Below, piece after piece: positions 49,214 to 62,364 of a DNA stretch of 64,000 bases. Within the stretch, counting starts at the first letter, position 1. Every line of letters starts with the position of its first letter. A program made the position numbers and the translations under genes. The DNA comes from Antedon mediterranea (lineage: Eukaryota; Echinodermata; Crinoidea; Comatulida; Antedonidae), in contig NC_092670.1 of assembly GCF_964355755.1 (NCBI RefSeq), positions 25,345,795 to 25,409,794 on the forward strand, read 5' to 3'. The notes under the pieces are model-generated. The model was not told the DNA's origin, made no database searches, and saw nothing but the letters and a program-made list of their open reading frames with translations.

Positions 49214-49292
49214 TAAATACAGATTTTAATTAACAACAAATTTTAATTAATATTCCGTCTGATGTGAATGTACAGTAGAAGAAAGAATGTGG

Positions 49293-49430
49293 GATGTCAT
49301 GAATATTCATGATTATTTTAAATACTGTAGCACAAAAGAACTCAGGACATTATGAATATTCATGTTTATTTTAAATACTGTAGTACAAAAAAACTCAGGA
49401 CATTATGAATATTCATGTTCACTTTTTAAT
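49293..49430. repeat. Short minisatellite in ADPRM 3' flank
   Basis: About 2.5 units of roughly 59 bp contain GACATTATGAATATTCATG and TTTTAAATACTGTAG. The palindrome ATGAATATTCAT repeats three times. Confidence 0.8.
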
Positions 49431-49607
49431 GCAGTATTGACTGTTTTTATAGTATTCAATTTAATTGGTGTCCATTCACTATACTAATTTAATATGGATT
49501 AATTGTATGTATATTTTTTAACACAGTGTGTGTAATAAATTAAAACCAGCTTCACATAATTGTTTCTGTACTGTATCTTTAATTCCAACCTTAGACTGCC
49601 CTCTGTG

Positions 49608-52600
49608 TTATCGATGTCTACCTTTACTTTTTGACTTTTTATTTGACCTAATAGATTTGGGTAAAGCTCTGTTTTGGCCTTTGCCCTTTTTCTTTGATTT
49701 CTTCTCTTTCCTTTCATTTTGGCCAGCTTGCTGTTCTTCCGTAATCTCACGATTTACAGCCTGAAAATGGACAACAAATATATATATACTCTAGATATTA
49801 TACATGGAATTCTTGGAAATTAAATATCACACTGCGCTTGAATCATAGCATGCTCCTATAGCATATAAATCTATCCTCTGCTTAGAGGGCAGCACAGACA
49901 AAAGGTTAGGTTCAGGAACAAAAGAAGTGTCTGCATAGGGGGAACCAATTCTCTGCTTAGGGAGAAAAATAGGAAAATTGATTTGGTACCCAAGATGCGA
50001 TGTAGAGAAATATATATACAGTATATATATTTTTAATTGTTTTTTTTATATATTTAGGCAAATTTCTAAAGTATAAATCAATATACAAAGAGCAGGTATG
50101 TGGGTTTATATAGCAGTATGTATGTCACCCCTGACAGTGGCCTCCAATGTATTTTAAACAATAAATTGGGAGCTAGGATGTATGGTGGTTGTATTTCTGC
50201 CTACTTTAATACAGTAGAACCCCTCCTTTGTGACACCCCTATTAAGGGTACACTTTAAGGAACAAAACAAAAGTACCTTACAGGTTGAATTAAGACGTAC
50301 AAACCTGTGAAATATTCATTTTTCCTTTTTTGTTGAGTGTGTCTAGAATGTGACGTTCCCTCTCCTTCTCAGAGCTTAGTGCACCAATCACGGGTTCAAA
50401 CTAAACAGTAAAGCAAGATTATTGTTATCAATTTCATAATTGATAAAAATAAAGGTCATTGACAGGTCAAGACAGAAAGCTTTCAGACCCACAATAAAAT
50501 GTAACCTTTCTGAAGCTCTGTCTACACTATCACACTAGTTTCACAAAAAAAAGTGTGATGTGCTCAAATATGGTAGTGATATGACATGATCATGTCCATA
50601 TATGGGCACATCACATTTTTTGATAGTGTTGACAGACAGCTTTATAACTGAAATGTAGCCTCCCATGTATACAGAAATAAAACAGTCCCTTACCTGGAAG
50701 TAAAATTGCAAATATTCATTGAAATCTGACAAAAATGTGTGTAAAATTTCCTTTGTAAACAAATATATAACTTACTTTTCTCTTCTTTCCTGAATTTCTC
50801 TGTGTTGGTTCTTTGGCCTAAAAGTAAGAATATACTATTTTTAATACAAATAATAAAATGCACATTTATTCCTACTTATACATTTAATATATGACAATTA
50901 AATATTATGGTTTGATTTTACAGGCCTTGGTGCTTAACTTCATTAACTGACAGTACAGTATTTTAGACCCTTATTAAGGTGATACCTTCAGGAGACCAAC
51001 ATATATTTTGTCCCTCAATTGTTTTTACAATATACTTACTAGTTTTTTGTCAAATTTTCCCATTGAAGCTGTTGACTGTTGTGCCATCTGTAGAGACTTT
51101 GTTAGTTGTGATTTGTTTGGTTTGTCTACAGTTGGCGTGTTTCCAACGCCAGGAACTATACAAGAATAAATATAAAGTATGTCACATCGAAAGGATGTAG
51201 GGATGAGTGCAAAATACATGTAAACCTTTGAAACCTGTTGAAACCTTAGTAGGGCTGTTAAGTGAACACCAATCCTTCAAATTGTGATAAAATTCTGAAA
51301 CTTGGTGGCCATTTTGGATTTCAAAATGGCCGAAACATTGCACACTAAAACATAGGCATCCATGGTGTCATTGGAAAGAGAATTTGATACTGACCATTTT
51401 ATTCCATTATACCCATATACAAAAGTTATAGTTACACACTTATTTAGCAATAAAAGAAGTCATGTGACCAATACTTAACATTGAATAATCTTACCTTTCT
51501 TTTTGCTGGTCCTTGCAATATTTCGAAGTCTTTGCAGCTCATTTTTTGCTACTCGTTCTTTCTTTTCTTTTTTCTTTTTCCCAAACTGATCTTCAAATGG
51601 ATCTGGAAAATGTTAATTTCACATATGTAAATAAAAACTTCTTAATTCACAATACATTCATTGTGTAAAATTATTTGAGAGTAGATTAATCACAATATAA
51701 AACGATCATATACAGTACCTGCATTTTGTGGAACCTCTAAAACCCAATCTCTTTTCAGATCACCTTTACTTTGATAACCCCATCGTGGTACCCATTTCTA
51801 CAAATAAAATAGAAAGTGTATTAAAGTTTCCAACTTTATTTTCTAATCGTTTACAACAAAAAAGTCATGTGTATTAATTGAGGCAAATTTACACAGACAA
51901 GCGGTAACAGTAATAAAAATACAGAATTTGACAATGAGGAGGGGTGTCGGTCGGTTTCCACTCAGGACAGATACAACCTGGGACAAGCTACTCAGTTTTT
52001 TGCTTACCACTACCACTCTCCTGTGTAAATTGGCATTTAAGCAGTAAATTGTGTCTCTTCTGGACAAATGCAAATTTTCTATTTTAAATCTGGTAATGAC
52101 TCAAGACTTTCATGGTTTCTAACAAATGTTATGAACACCTCATGACCTATTTTAAAATAAACAGTTGAAGGAAGGATTACAAATAATCAAACTGATTCTT
52201 ATTTACGAACCTGTAATTCTTCATCCCACACTTTACGAGTCTTTTTCTTATTTTGAATTCCTTTCATTTGAGCAAACTTCTCCCATCGTGTTGTAGCTTT
52301 AGGTTTTGGTATCTAAGAAACAATCATTCAGTTAAAATGCCAGTCTAAAACACTTTGAATTCCTGCTTGTGTTTAAGATTTTGGCAAGTGGATTTTGTGC
52401 AAACATGGGATTACATCTGAGGGTGGGCTTAATAATGAGTCACTATAAACCTGTATGAAAAACAAGTTTATACTTACGGATTTTTCCCTTGGGAGTCTGG
52501 TGGTTGGTTCTGGAAGCTGACAAATTTAGTAAATAAAAATAAAGAAATTATTATCTGATAAACATTGGATTTTCAGAAATTGTTTAAAATTATAAATATC

Positions 52601-53864
52601 AACTAATAACAATGACTTTGTACACATGTAAATGTGCCCAAGCAATATGGAATTTACCCACAATGCTATTAGTTCATACAGAAAAACAATAGTTGAATAA
52701 AAAAAGTATATTTAGAACCAAGCATTAGTTGGTGAACTAACTTTGACTGTAATAACATCTTCTGTCCTTTGAGCTGGAAGCTGCCAAGAAAAAAAAAAAT
52801 TAAATTCATAATAAGCAATATTTAATTTGTTAATTAATTCATAAATATTCTTAAATCACAAGTAAATGAAATCATGGGCAATTATTACAAAAAAATGACA
52901 TAGGGATTAAAAAAAAGTTTAAGTTTAAAATATTTACTGTAGTTTAGAAAAATGTGTGGTAAATCATGATATTTACAGGAGATAGCAGAATTAATGACGT
53001 ATGTTTCTAACCTGTAAATACTCACCTTCCATATTTCATTGAACAGTAGCTGTGTGTTCTCTCTTGATAATTCTTTTAAATACTCATTTTTGTTTTTACT
53101 ATATAAATGTAAAGTAAAAGTTAAGAATAGAAAAGATAGAAAACAAGGCATTAGACACACGGTTATGGAACAATAATAATCAATAGCCTTTAGGAAACAA
53201 CGAGGAATGTTATTGTTTTAAGTGATGTACCGTCAACCATGATATTGATGATATATGATAGAAAATTAGTTACACACAAAGTTGCCAGTTTATAAATACT
53301 GTACATACATGCACATGGTATTGGTATGGGCATCGAAATATTGAATTTATACATATTAAATATTTTCTAAATAAATCCTAAATAAATTAAAAGAAATCCA
53401 CAATTTGATTCGATTATTGCACATTTTATTTCTTAAAACCATACAATTACCATACATATTTATTTAATTTATCATTAATTAAACCTAAGCCTAGTACTAC
53501 TAGTAAAGTAGAAATATTACAACATATAATGATTTTATTTTCAAAATTCAAGGGATGTGGTATCATTTGTTTATACTTTAAAACGGGACGAATCATCCAA
53601 ATAAATACAAGAGAGCTGCGTGCGTGGTAGGTAGAGCGTAGACGTGTTGGATTGAGTGGTTGGTGGGAGGAGCAGCCACTCGCTCGTCTGAAATTTATTC
53701 AATTCCTACCTTTGTTCAAATCCTGTTATTGGATTTGGATCACAAACAAGAAGGTTTCCTAAATCAAGAGTAGGGTCTATATCTTTATTTACAACTAGAC
53801 TTTTAAATTTCTTTGCTTCCTCGTCGATACTTTTCAACACGTTTTCTACTGTGTTGGTAGCCAT
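49608..53864 (-). CDS. RRS1: Ribosome biogenesis regulatory protein RRS1
   Basis: Eleven exons give 333 aa: 53864-53710, 53098-53026, 52780-52742, 52516-52478, 52312-52211, 51797-51719, 51602-51495, 51155-51040, 50817-50776, 50400-50305 and 49760-49608. Phases join throughout. Conserved RRS1 signatures are DPTLDLGNLLVCDPNPITGF, LSRENTQLLFNEIWKLP, TTRLPREKS, TTRWEKFAQMKGIQNKKK, VWDEELQKWVPRWGYQ, DPFEDQFGKKKKEKKERVAK and NELQRLRNIAR. A lysine/arginine-rich nuclear and nucleolar C tail follows (REITEEQQAGQNERKEKKSK). RRS1 acts in the nucleolus with RPF2 to recruit the 5S RNP (RPL5, RPL11, 5S rRNA) into pre-60S particles. The vertebrate gene is a single exon while this one is split into eleven, with the shortest exons 39 nt. 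Divergent from RPL18, another 60S gene. Confidence 0.95.
50513..50643. repeat. MITE family 1 copy in RRS1 intron
   Basis: AAGCTCTGTCTACACTATCA at the left and GATAGTGTTGACAGACAGC at the right are imperfect TIRs. The interior has GTGATGTGCTCAAATATGG and CATGTCCATATATGGGCAC. Confidence 0.75.
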
Positions 53865-54162
53865 TTTGAGTGTGCAATGGACTACATTAGCCAGACGTTT
53901 CGAAGTACACGTACTTTTTCGTTGATTATTGTTCTTATATATAAAGCTATTGTGTCTAAAATTAATTTAGATGGACTTTATTTATTCATGTTCATTATTA
54001 AAATATGGCCATGATTTTAAATTGTACTTTTAAATAAGAGAAAAACAAAAAAAATAATTTAGTGAGAGAAACAGCGTGTGATAAAAAAAAGTAAAACGTC
54101 TAAACTGTTAACGTATAACGGCTGGGGGCAGCAGACTGGTCTCTTCTGCCATATCTACAAAG
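53865..54162. promoter_or_regulatory. Bidirectional promoter region RRS1/RPL18 with TOP-like start
   Basis: Only 298 bp separate the two ATGs. On the RPL18 side the pyrimidine run CTCTTCTGCC at 54141-54150, about 20 nt before the ATG, fits a 5'TOP transcription start as in animal ribosomal protein genes. Both products belong to the 60S assembly pathway, which would suit shared control. No TATA box is seen. Confidence 0.6.
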
Positions 54163-57100
54163 ATGGTAGGTGCTTGATACGAATTGAGAATTTAAATCTG
54201 GTATAATCATTCGTAATATCGCATATTATGTTAAATTAACAATACATATTGGTACAATAATAGTATTTATATTATTTCATTTCTATTTTAAGGGTATTGA
54301 CATTGACCACAAGAAGGAGCGAAAGGTTCATAGAACCGAGCCCAAGAGTCAAGATATCTACCTTCGGCTCCTTGTCAAATTGTATCGGTTCCTAGCTCGT
54401 CGTACCAATGGCAAATTCAATAAAATCGTACTGAAACGTCTCTTTATGAGCAGAGCTAATAGACAACCTATGTCAGTGGCTCGATTGGTAAGATATTAAA
54501 ACATTTTATATTACATTAGGCCTATATATATGCTGCTAGTAGCGACCGCAATTTGCTACCGCGCATCGTTTCTGCGCATCAATATACTCGGTTCAGTTCG
54601 CTGTGCAAAATCTTGGTTTTAGTTGACGCCGCCAGCGGTTGTTTACCTTGTACCGTTCAAACGGTTTTTATGGTGCATTGTGGGTGTATATGTCACCTTT
54701 TTAATCGTTTACCTTCGCCATCTTTTTTTTCCGATCGGTTTAAAAAAAAAATTATCAAGATCCGTTTATTATAAGCAAAGTTATTGATTTCAGAATAGGT
54801 AAGTAATATTGAGTGATAAAAAAATGATTTTTAACCTAATTTTTCGAATATAACGGTTATAGACCCATTAAAAACAATATGAAAAACGGAAAGAACAGGT
54901 TGTCTTTGACTTGAATGCAATCATTTCAAGCAGATTAAATGCGACGCTTCCCGACGCCAACGACTTTCTTAGGCCAAGTCTAGGTCATTTGAAGGTCACT
55001 TGGCCTAGCTTTTTGTTAATCAATAAAACCATAATAAAATCATTTAGTATATTAATAAATAATGTTTGTTGACATTGTAAATTTAATTGTTGATGTATAT
55101 TTAAAGTTTTCTAGAATTTTGAGTTATTTAAATACCGTAAATTAAATAATATTACTGTATTGATATTTTTAATTACAGAGGGTGTTAGCCTAGTTGTTAA
55201 CACCACCGTGTGCAGTCCCTTGATTATTAAGTTTGCTGTTCTATCTGGTAGGTTTACTCCTTCTATTATATACTGTTTTTTTGTTAATTATATGTTTTGT
55301 TGATTATTTGTTGTTTTTATTGTTCAATATTGTCTTCTAATGAAAATATTTTATTGTAACGTTAATTTTGTTATTTATATATAAAATTATTAATATCGAT
55401 ACTAATTGTTTTTTGTTATTTTTCTAATTTCAGATTCAATATAAATACCCGCACCAGTTACCAATCTGATATTTTAACCAATAAGAAATATATAAATTCC
55501 ACAAATCATAGTTTAATTAGTAGTTTATCATACTATATAGTATAATTTAATTATTAAAATGAATTTGAGCTATACTAATCAAGACAAACATAAGAATATT
55601 ACATATAAACCATGTATAAACACATATTTATTAAAATCTGCTATACTGTAGACTACATTAACTCGCTTACTTTTAAATAAATGTGTTGCAAACAAAAAAT
55701 AAATGAATGTATTTTTTGTATTACTGTTGACTGCTTTGGTTTTATTACTGCTGGTGATTTGATGATGTGTTGAAGATGCAGTAAAAATTACGTTTACAAG
55801 TACGAAAAAACAAAATGATCATTAGTGTTGGACGCCCAATTTTTTGTTTACATTAATTCTGGTTGCCATGGTAACTTATTAGTAACATACACAATCATTT
55901 TTTTCTTCAAAAATGTTGTTGTTGAGACTTGGTAAGTACCTACAGTATTGGTGAAAAAAACAATGAAGAAATTAAGTTTATATCCTACACTTGTTTACCT
56001 TTTTAAAGCAACATCTTTTTGCGCATCATAATATATATTGTATATAAATTATTAGTAAACAAATTAATGTTTGTTGCTATGGTAACTGTTCGTCTTAAAA
56101 AAGTTAAAAATTATATAGTTTGCTGACAATTTGTTAAAACTAAGAGAATAACTTTGTTTTTGTATGCAAACACTCTTAAATATCGAGTTAAATCCAATTG
56201 TTTATTTTCTTGTTTACATAAATGCTGGTTGCCATGGTAACTTATTTCTACCACATAATCATATTTGTTTTAATGTGGTTGTTGTCACTTGGTATTAATA
56301 GTACCTATTGGTGAAAAAACAAGTTTTATATATATTCTGTACACTTGTTTACCTTTTTATAGGTTGACATCTTTTTGCGCATCACATTCAAATTATTAGT
56401 AAACAAATTAAAGTCTTGTTGCTATGGTAACTGTTCATCTTATAAAATTAAAAATTATTTAGTTTGTTGACAATTTATTGAAACTAACATAATAACTTTG
56501 TTTTAGTAATAAAATATGCTTAAACATTGAGTTAAATCCATTTGTTTATTTTCTTGTTTACACAAATTCTGGTTGTCATGGTAACATATTCGCAATGTCG
56601 AATATAATAAAAATTTTGCCAAAATGGGGTCGTTGAGACTTGAGGTACCTATAGGTGAAAAAACATGAAGAAAGTATGTTTCATATAGATTTTACAATTG
56701 TTTAAAGTTGTTTACCTTTTTATGAATATTTAATTAGCTTGATAACTACCTGTATATACATCTGTTTTGACCAATATTCCTCATATACAAGATTAACGAA
56801 AAATCATGATTTTTCAAATTTTCAAATTGCGATAACTCTGGAACCCAATGTCCAAATTGACTAAGGGAGGTGGCAAATAAAAGCTATAATCCTACCCTTT
56901 CTTACTATGCTAAAATAAAGTGAATTCAATGCTTTTAAATTTTTCATGAAATATTGCTACTGCTAGCCTATCTATACTCTACCTATTTCAGTAGTATATA
57001 ATAATTAGGCCTAGCCTAGGCCTTCTTACATGCTATTTTGTTGTACTATACTGGCATTATTTAGGTCTTTAGGTAGGGCCTGTTGGTTTTAGTAGTGTAG

Positions 57101-58499
57101 TAGTACTTTTTGTATTTGAATTGTAAATTTGTGCTCATCAGAATGTCATTCAAATAGTAAATGTTGACAACGCAAGCTTTTTCATTTAATAAATAACAAT
57201 ATCAATGCTCAAAATACTCCGTTAAATAAGTACTCAACAGAAAAACTGTACTCAACGATAAAAGTCCTACTCGAATACAACAAATATTGTTTGTAAACCA
57301 TTTATATTAATTTTCTGACAGCATGTAATGATGTATTGTACAATCCAATTTTCAATTTTTTATAGGCTCGCAAAATGAAGTTGGCTAACCGTGGAGATAA
57401 AACTGCTGTCGTCGTCGGCACTGTGACAGATGATCTCAGAATATTTTCACTCCCAAAGATCAAGGTTGTAATAACTATATTTTGCTGAATATGAGTATTA
57501 ACTCTGTTTAATAATAATAAGTACAGTAGAACCTCTATTAAAAGGAAAACTTGAGGACTCAGCATGATGTCTGTAGGAGGTTGGTGGTTAATGGTGTTTC
57601 ATGGGAAAGGGTGTCCTAAAAGAGGGATTCTAATGGTGAAATATGTAATTCATTTACTTATTCTTAAAGTAACAATTTGATTAAAACTAGCAGTGTAATT
57701 TTTTCAGGTATGTGCATTGCATGTAACTGCTGGAGCTAGAACAAGAATTTTGAAGGCTGGTGGTGAGATTATGACCTTTGACCAGTTGGCCCTGCAGGCT
57801 CCCAAGGGACAGAACACTGTGCTTCTTCAAGGTATATTTTTTTCAAACCCTTTTTTCTAAAGGTCTTTCACATTTGTTAGATTCTGATTAGTTTTTGGAA
57901 TCTCTAGAAGTTTATGACAGTGTGTTTATTTACTATACATTAAAGAGTTTGTTTGTTCTTGCTTTATGGAAAGCTGGATAAACTTTTGACCAATTGGGAG
58001 TAACATCCAAACGATTAGAATCCACTTGAGGTGGAGAATTAGGTTGCATCATTTATTTGTTAGGATTTAATTGAGAATTTATTGAGAACCCAGAAATTGA
58101 TGATACATCCTGGTTAGAATAACAAATTAGTTACCATAACTTCTTGTTAGTAATTCTTTGTACTGATTGATTACATTTTAGCACGTCGCAAATCAAGGAA
58201 GGTTTACAGACATTTTGGAAAAGCACCAGGAACGCCCCACGCCAACACCAAGTAAGTGAAACTACCATGTACTAACAATACAAGGCTTAATTAGAACTGC
58301 GCATTCAGCAGCTACTGCACAATACAGAATGCCATAGCTGAGATATTAAGGAAAAACAAATTAACTTCTTTACTGTTCGAGCAAAATGGAGTTTTATGAT
58401 CATATTCTCAATTCTTTTTTCAGGCCATATGTTCGATCAAAGGGAAGGAAGTTCGAGCGGGCTCGTGGTCGCCGTGCCAGCCGTGGCTACAAGAACTAA
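54163..58499 (+). CDS. RPL18: 60S ribosomal protein L18 (eL18)
   Basis: Six exons encode 188 aa, the same length as human eL18: 54163-54165 (ATG only), 54293-54487, 57366-57464, 57708-57831, 58182-58251 and 58424-58499. The product begins [20 protein letters not shown], contains [60 protein letters not shown] and [20 protein letters not shown], and ends RASRGYKN. Exon 1 ends exactly after the start codon, a frequent arrangement in ribosomal protein genes. It is a structural protein of the large cytosolic subunit. An AATAAA lies at 58566. Intron 2 is unusually long (2.9 kb) and carries tandem ~350-bp repeats with RFX-like sites. No convincing intronic snoRNA was found. Confidence 0.97.
55840..56640. 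repeat. Tandem ~345-bp repeats in RPL18 intron 2
   Basis: About 2.3 units start near 55840, 56205 and 56540. Each has TTGTTTACATAAATTCTGGT-like sequence, GGTTGCCATGGTAAC, GTGAAAAAAC, ACTTGTTTACCTTTTTA, CTTTTTGCGCATCA and GTTGCTATGGTAAC. The repeated GTTGCYATGGTAAC words match RFX-type X-box motifs at 55861, 56073, 56227, 56418 and 56571. Confidence 0.75.
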
Positions 58500-59239
58500 A
58501 TTCTTGTTTACAGGGAGTCAAATTCACATTTATCCTGTATTGTAATAATAATATAGCCCATTAAAAAATAAAGCAGTGGCAAGGAATATGTTGTTTGTTT
58601 AATTTGTTATTGATTTCCATAGAGATAACTAAACTTTAAAAAAAATGCTGGCTGTTTTTATTACTTTAAAAATATATTAGTACCCAGTATATTCATTCAT
58701 TTCCTTATTTCAGATAAACAAAACAAAAAGACAAAAAATTTCGCCAGAAAATTAATAGCATCCGCCACAAAAACAATCTACAATGTCCGATATCCTAAAA
58801 TATTATTTTGCACCAACACTGATATGTAGGTTGGATTGTGGAAAACTATGGTTTTTAGACCATTGCAACTGTCATGAAGAGTTCCTCAACTATTCAAAGT
58901 GAGGGAAGGTTATAACAATTATCATACTTGCACTATTATAACAAATAATATATACCGGAGTAGTATGATATAATTATAAAATTTATTATAAACTATTTAG
59001 TTTTACTATATAAATTTTATGATTTACAATATATTATGAAGAATTGCATAAAACATATCTATTTCTATATACAGTAATTTGTATATTCTAAAATTATTAC
59101 TACTGTATATATATAAAAATAATTATTTACAATTTGTGTGTTCTTTGACATAAAACATTGACAATTTTTTCTATACAGTACAGTTTTTGTAGGTACATAA
59201 CTGGCTACAGACAATGTCCTTTGTTAGAGGTGAATGACT

Positions 59240-61736
59240 TCATTCAAAAAGTGATATTACACAATCTAACTCATCATCATCAATGCAATTCCTTCCATCT
59301 AAACTTGGTGTATCTGATGTATCTTTGGTTTTCTTTAGTTTAACACGTGGCTGCTTCCGGAGTTTTGGTTCATATTTTTCGCGTAGAAATTCCCTTGAAC
59401 GAATATCAGCCTGAAAAACAAGTACAATATTTCAATAAAACACTGCCACTACCAAATCGGGACATTGGTATTTGGGACACCCCCAATTAATAGAGATATT
59501 TCTCTGTGGAATGAATGAGGTGGCAATACATGGCCAATTCACGGGGCACTCCTGTGAAGTTAATAAGTCTAAGGAATGAATGAGGTGCCAATTCACGGGG
59601 CACTCCTGTGAAGTTAATAAGTCTAAGGAATAGTTACTTGACGTATAGGTTCTGGTATTCTATGCTTGCTGCAGCGATGCACCAGGTCCACAGCTGTCTC
59701 TAGACTTATTTTGTGCCCTACAGATACATACACTGGATTGCTAGACTCATCACAAACTCTTAATACCTAATAAATTAAAAGGAAATTAATAACATCTTAG
59801 AAGTGTCCTACAGATACATACACTGGATTGCTAGACTCATCACAAACTCTTAATACCTAATAAATTAAAAGGAAATTAATAACATCTTAGAAGTGTCCTA
59901 CAGATACATACACTGGATTGCTAGACTCATCACAAACTCTTAATACCTAATAAATTAATAGGAAATCAATAACATTTTAGATGCTATTTTTTACAATTAC
60001 ATTATATTAATATATAATTGTAGTATGGAAGATGCGACAAAATTAAGAAGTCCAGAAAGAGCATTTATTTTGGTTTTAAGTAAAAATAAAGCGGTAATAG
60101 TCATACCTTGCCAAGAATTTTACCAGAACTTCCAGACAAAGGAAAACTTTCCCCACCTTTTGTTAGCTGTTTGATCTGAAAGAAATTCATATTATACAGT
60201 AAATCTTGTAATTTGATTGGATAAGCTTTGACTGCATACTTAAAACTATGGCAGTTTAGCCTAGAAATAAATATGATGTAATACTTAGTATTTGGGAATA
60301 TAGCCACATTAAATGTTCTTTCTGTTGCATTTTATTTAGGTAGTTTTGGGGCCCCCTTAGATTTACATATGGGGTAACTTTCTTTTTAAAAGTTAAACTT
60401 TGTTTAGTAATAATTCACCTTTTCTGCATGTGAAGCATCTTTTTCAATTCCATCAACATGGAGCAGTTTCTTAGCAACACCAATCGTTACCATGTCAGTA
60501 ATTACACCCAGATGGCAAGCAACACCAAATCCTAAAGATAAAAACATTTTTCCATAAAATTATAGACAGTAAAACAGACACATGAACCACTAGGACTGCA
60601 TTATATCATGACACAACATGAGTTCACAGTTCATGATGTCACTCAATCAAAACTTTCAATCTCACAATTACACATACATTTAAATTATATACTCTGTGTA
60701 CATACATTAACTGATGTTATATTATACCTCTTGGATGGAGCATTCCATTACCATCGACAAACATTACCTGAAAGACATTTTACTTATCAATATTAATAAA
60801 TAGGCCTTGCAACTAAAATATCAGAACATCGTGGAGTTACATTGCAGTAGTTCTCTATGATTTTATAGGTATTATCAATCACAATTATTTTAATTTATGT
60901 TTACATAAGTTGCAGTACTTTTCTGAAAAATGTTTAATTCAAAGAATTTAGGGGGTGGAAGGCAAACAGATAAACAGATATAACAGCAAACCTGTGGCAT
61001 ATATTCTGGTTTTTCATGTTTGAGCTTTTCAATGCAGTCAACAAGAAAACTAACTTCCCTAAATGCCAAGAATCCAGAGATATATGGAGCTGTCAACTGG
61101 ATATGACTGCAGTCACTGTAGACAACCTGAAACAAAAGAGATTAAGAATACAGAAACACCATAACTCTACTTAACTATTACAGTATATCGCTAAAACAAC
61201 AATGTTTTCATAGTGAACTACAGTAGAACTTTTGAGATACGGAAGACCTCTATTATTATTGTTATTTTCAGGGTGCATGGGTCGGTCAACTTTGAGTGTG
61301 CAAAATGGTTGATTCAGTGTGTAATGCTTCCACTTTATTTGTGTAAGTAGAGAGGTCCTATCTTCACCTGTAGGTCAGGGTAACTGCACACTACTAAACA
61401 TGCACATGCGTTGAAATCATCTCCCTTCACAAAAGACAAATCAACACCACCGATGTAACATAAACTGTTCAATTCTTTCTCATTCTGCCATTTTTCAACA
61501 TCTTCACAAACTAACTTGCTCTTTAGTTGTTCCTGTTTTCTAAATGACAAAACAAGTTTTATCCAAAAAAAATCTATCTTATATTTTTTTTGTAAACAAA
61601 ACAAAACTTAGCATTTTAGCCAGGTCACGGATCTGCCCAGATCCCATTCACCTCATTTTAACCAGTTGTGCAACCCGTTGGCCACTTACAATTCCCATTC
61701 TGCTTTAACAATATCATTAATATCTGCTGGATCCAT
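59240..61736 (-). CDS. ENDOV: Endonuclease V (inosine-specific ribonuclease)
   Basis: Eight exons encode 291 aa (human about 282): 61736-61690, 61539-61368, 61126-60992, 60767-60728, 60531-60419, 60175-60107, 59766-59638 and 59410-59240. Motifs are [16 protein letters not shown] with the first catalytic Asp, [13 protein letters not shown] (wedge and the ExxxL region), [20 protein letters not shown] with the second catalytic Asp, [39 protein letters not shown] and [11 protein letters not shown]. Animal ENDOV cleaves RNA one nucleotide 3' of inosine and acts in the cytoplasm. The C tail is lysine-rich with an acidic end ([14 protein letters not shown]). The 5' part of exon 7 is repeated twice in the preceding intron. 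Divergent from DNAL4 and convergent with RPL18. Confidence 0.95.
59717..59986. repeat. Three tandem 90-bp units copying part of ENDOV exon 7
   Basis: CCTACAGATACATACACTGG recurs at 59717, 59807 and 59897. Each unit contains the first ~50 nt of exon 7, its 3' splice acceptor (minus-strand TTATTAG|GTATTAAGAG) and intron sequence. Units 1 and 2 are nearly identical over the intronic part; unit 3 is slightly diverged at its end. Confidence 0.88.
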
Positions 61737-61949
61737 TTATCACACCTTCTGTGAAAAAAGAACATCAATGAAAAATAAACATGGAAGATAAAAATTGATA
61801 TGCTTTTTTGATCATTTTTTTGTTGTTGGGAAGATGTTTAAAAATTCTAGTGGAATCTTGATTTTAAAATGTAATACTTTGTCGTACAGACAACGATTTC
61901 AATAATCTATCACTGTTATGATATCAGGAATATTTATATCAGTACAGAG

Positions 61950-62090
61950 TGCAGGTCAACTCAGCCCTAAACCGTCTCAGCCAAAGTCAAGTCGGCCCCA
62001 CCCCCACGTCAAGTCGGTCTCAAGTCAACTCGGCCTCACGTCATCTCGGCCTCAAGCCAACTCGGCCCTTACGTCAACTCGGCCCCATTA
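61950..62090. repeat. Degenerate GTCAACTCGGCCY tandem repeat
   Basis: About nine units of 12-16 bp vary around TCAAGTCGGCCCCA and TCAACTCGGCC(T/C). They lie in the ENDOV-DNAL4 intergenic region. Confidence 0.75.
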
Positions 62091-62364
62091 AAGTATGGAA
62101 TGCAAAAACTGCTAATAGTTATATTATAATTGCAAGATTAGTTAGGTTAAGCCTACAAAATAGGCCTAGGCCTAGACAAGATAAACGGAAAATTCAATAT
62201 AAATTATAACACACCCGGTCTTTTTTGTTTAATTGATAGTATTTATTTATATTATATTATTAATATTATTATTAGTTGTGATGTAGTCTCAGTAACGTGT
62301 TTGTTAGGTCTTATTTTAATACAAGGATGTTCCCAGAATGAATCGAAATATTCTTAGATATATT

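Noticed and set aside
58085-58170. C/D box snoRNA in RPL18 intron 4 (TTGATGATA ... CTGA)
   Set aside because: The boxes are spaced plausibly but the terminal stem does not pair and no D'/guide features are clear.
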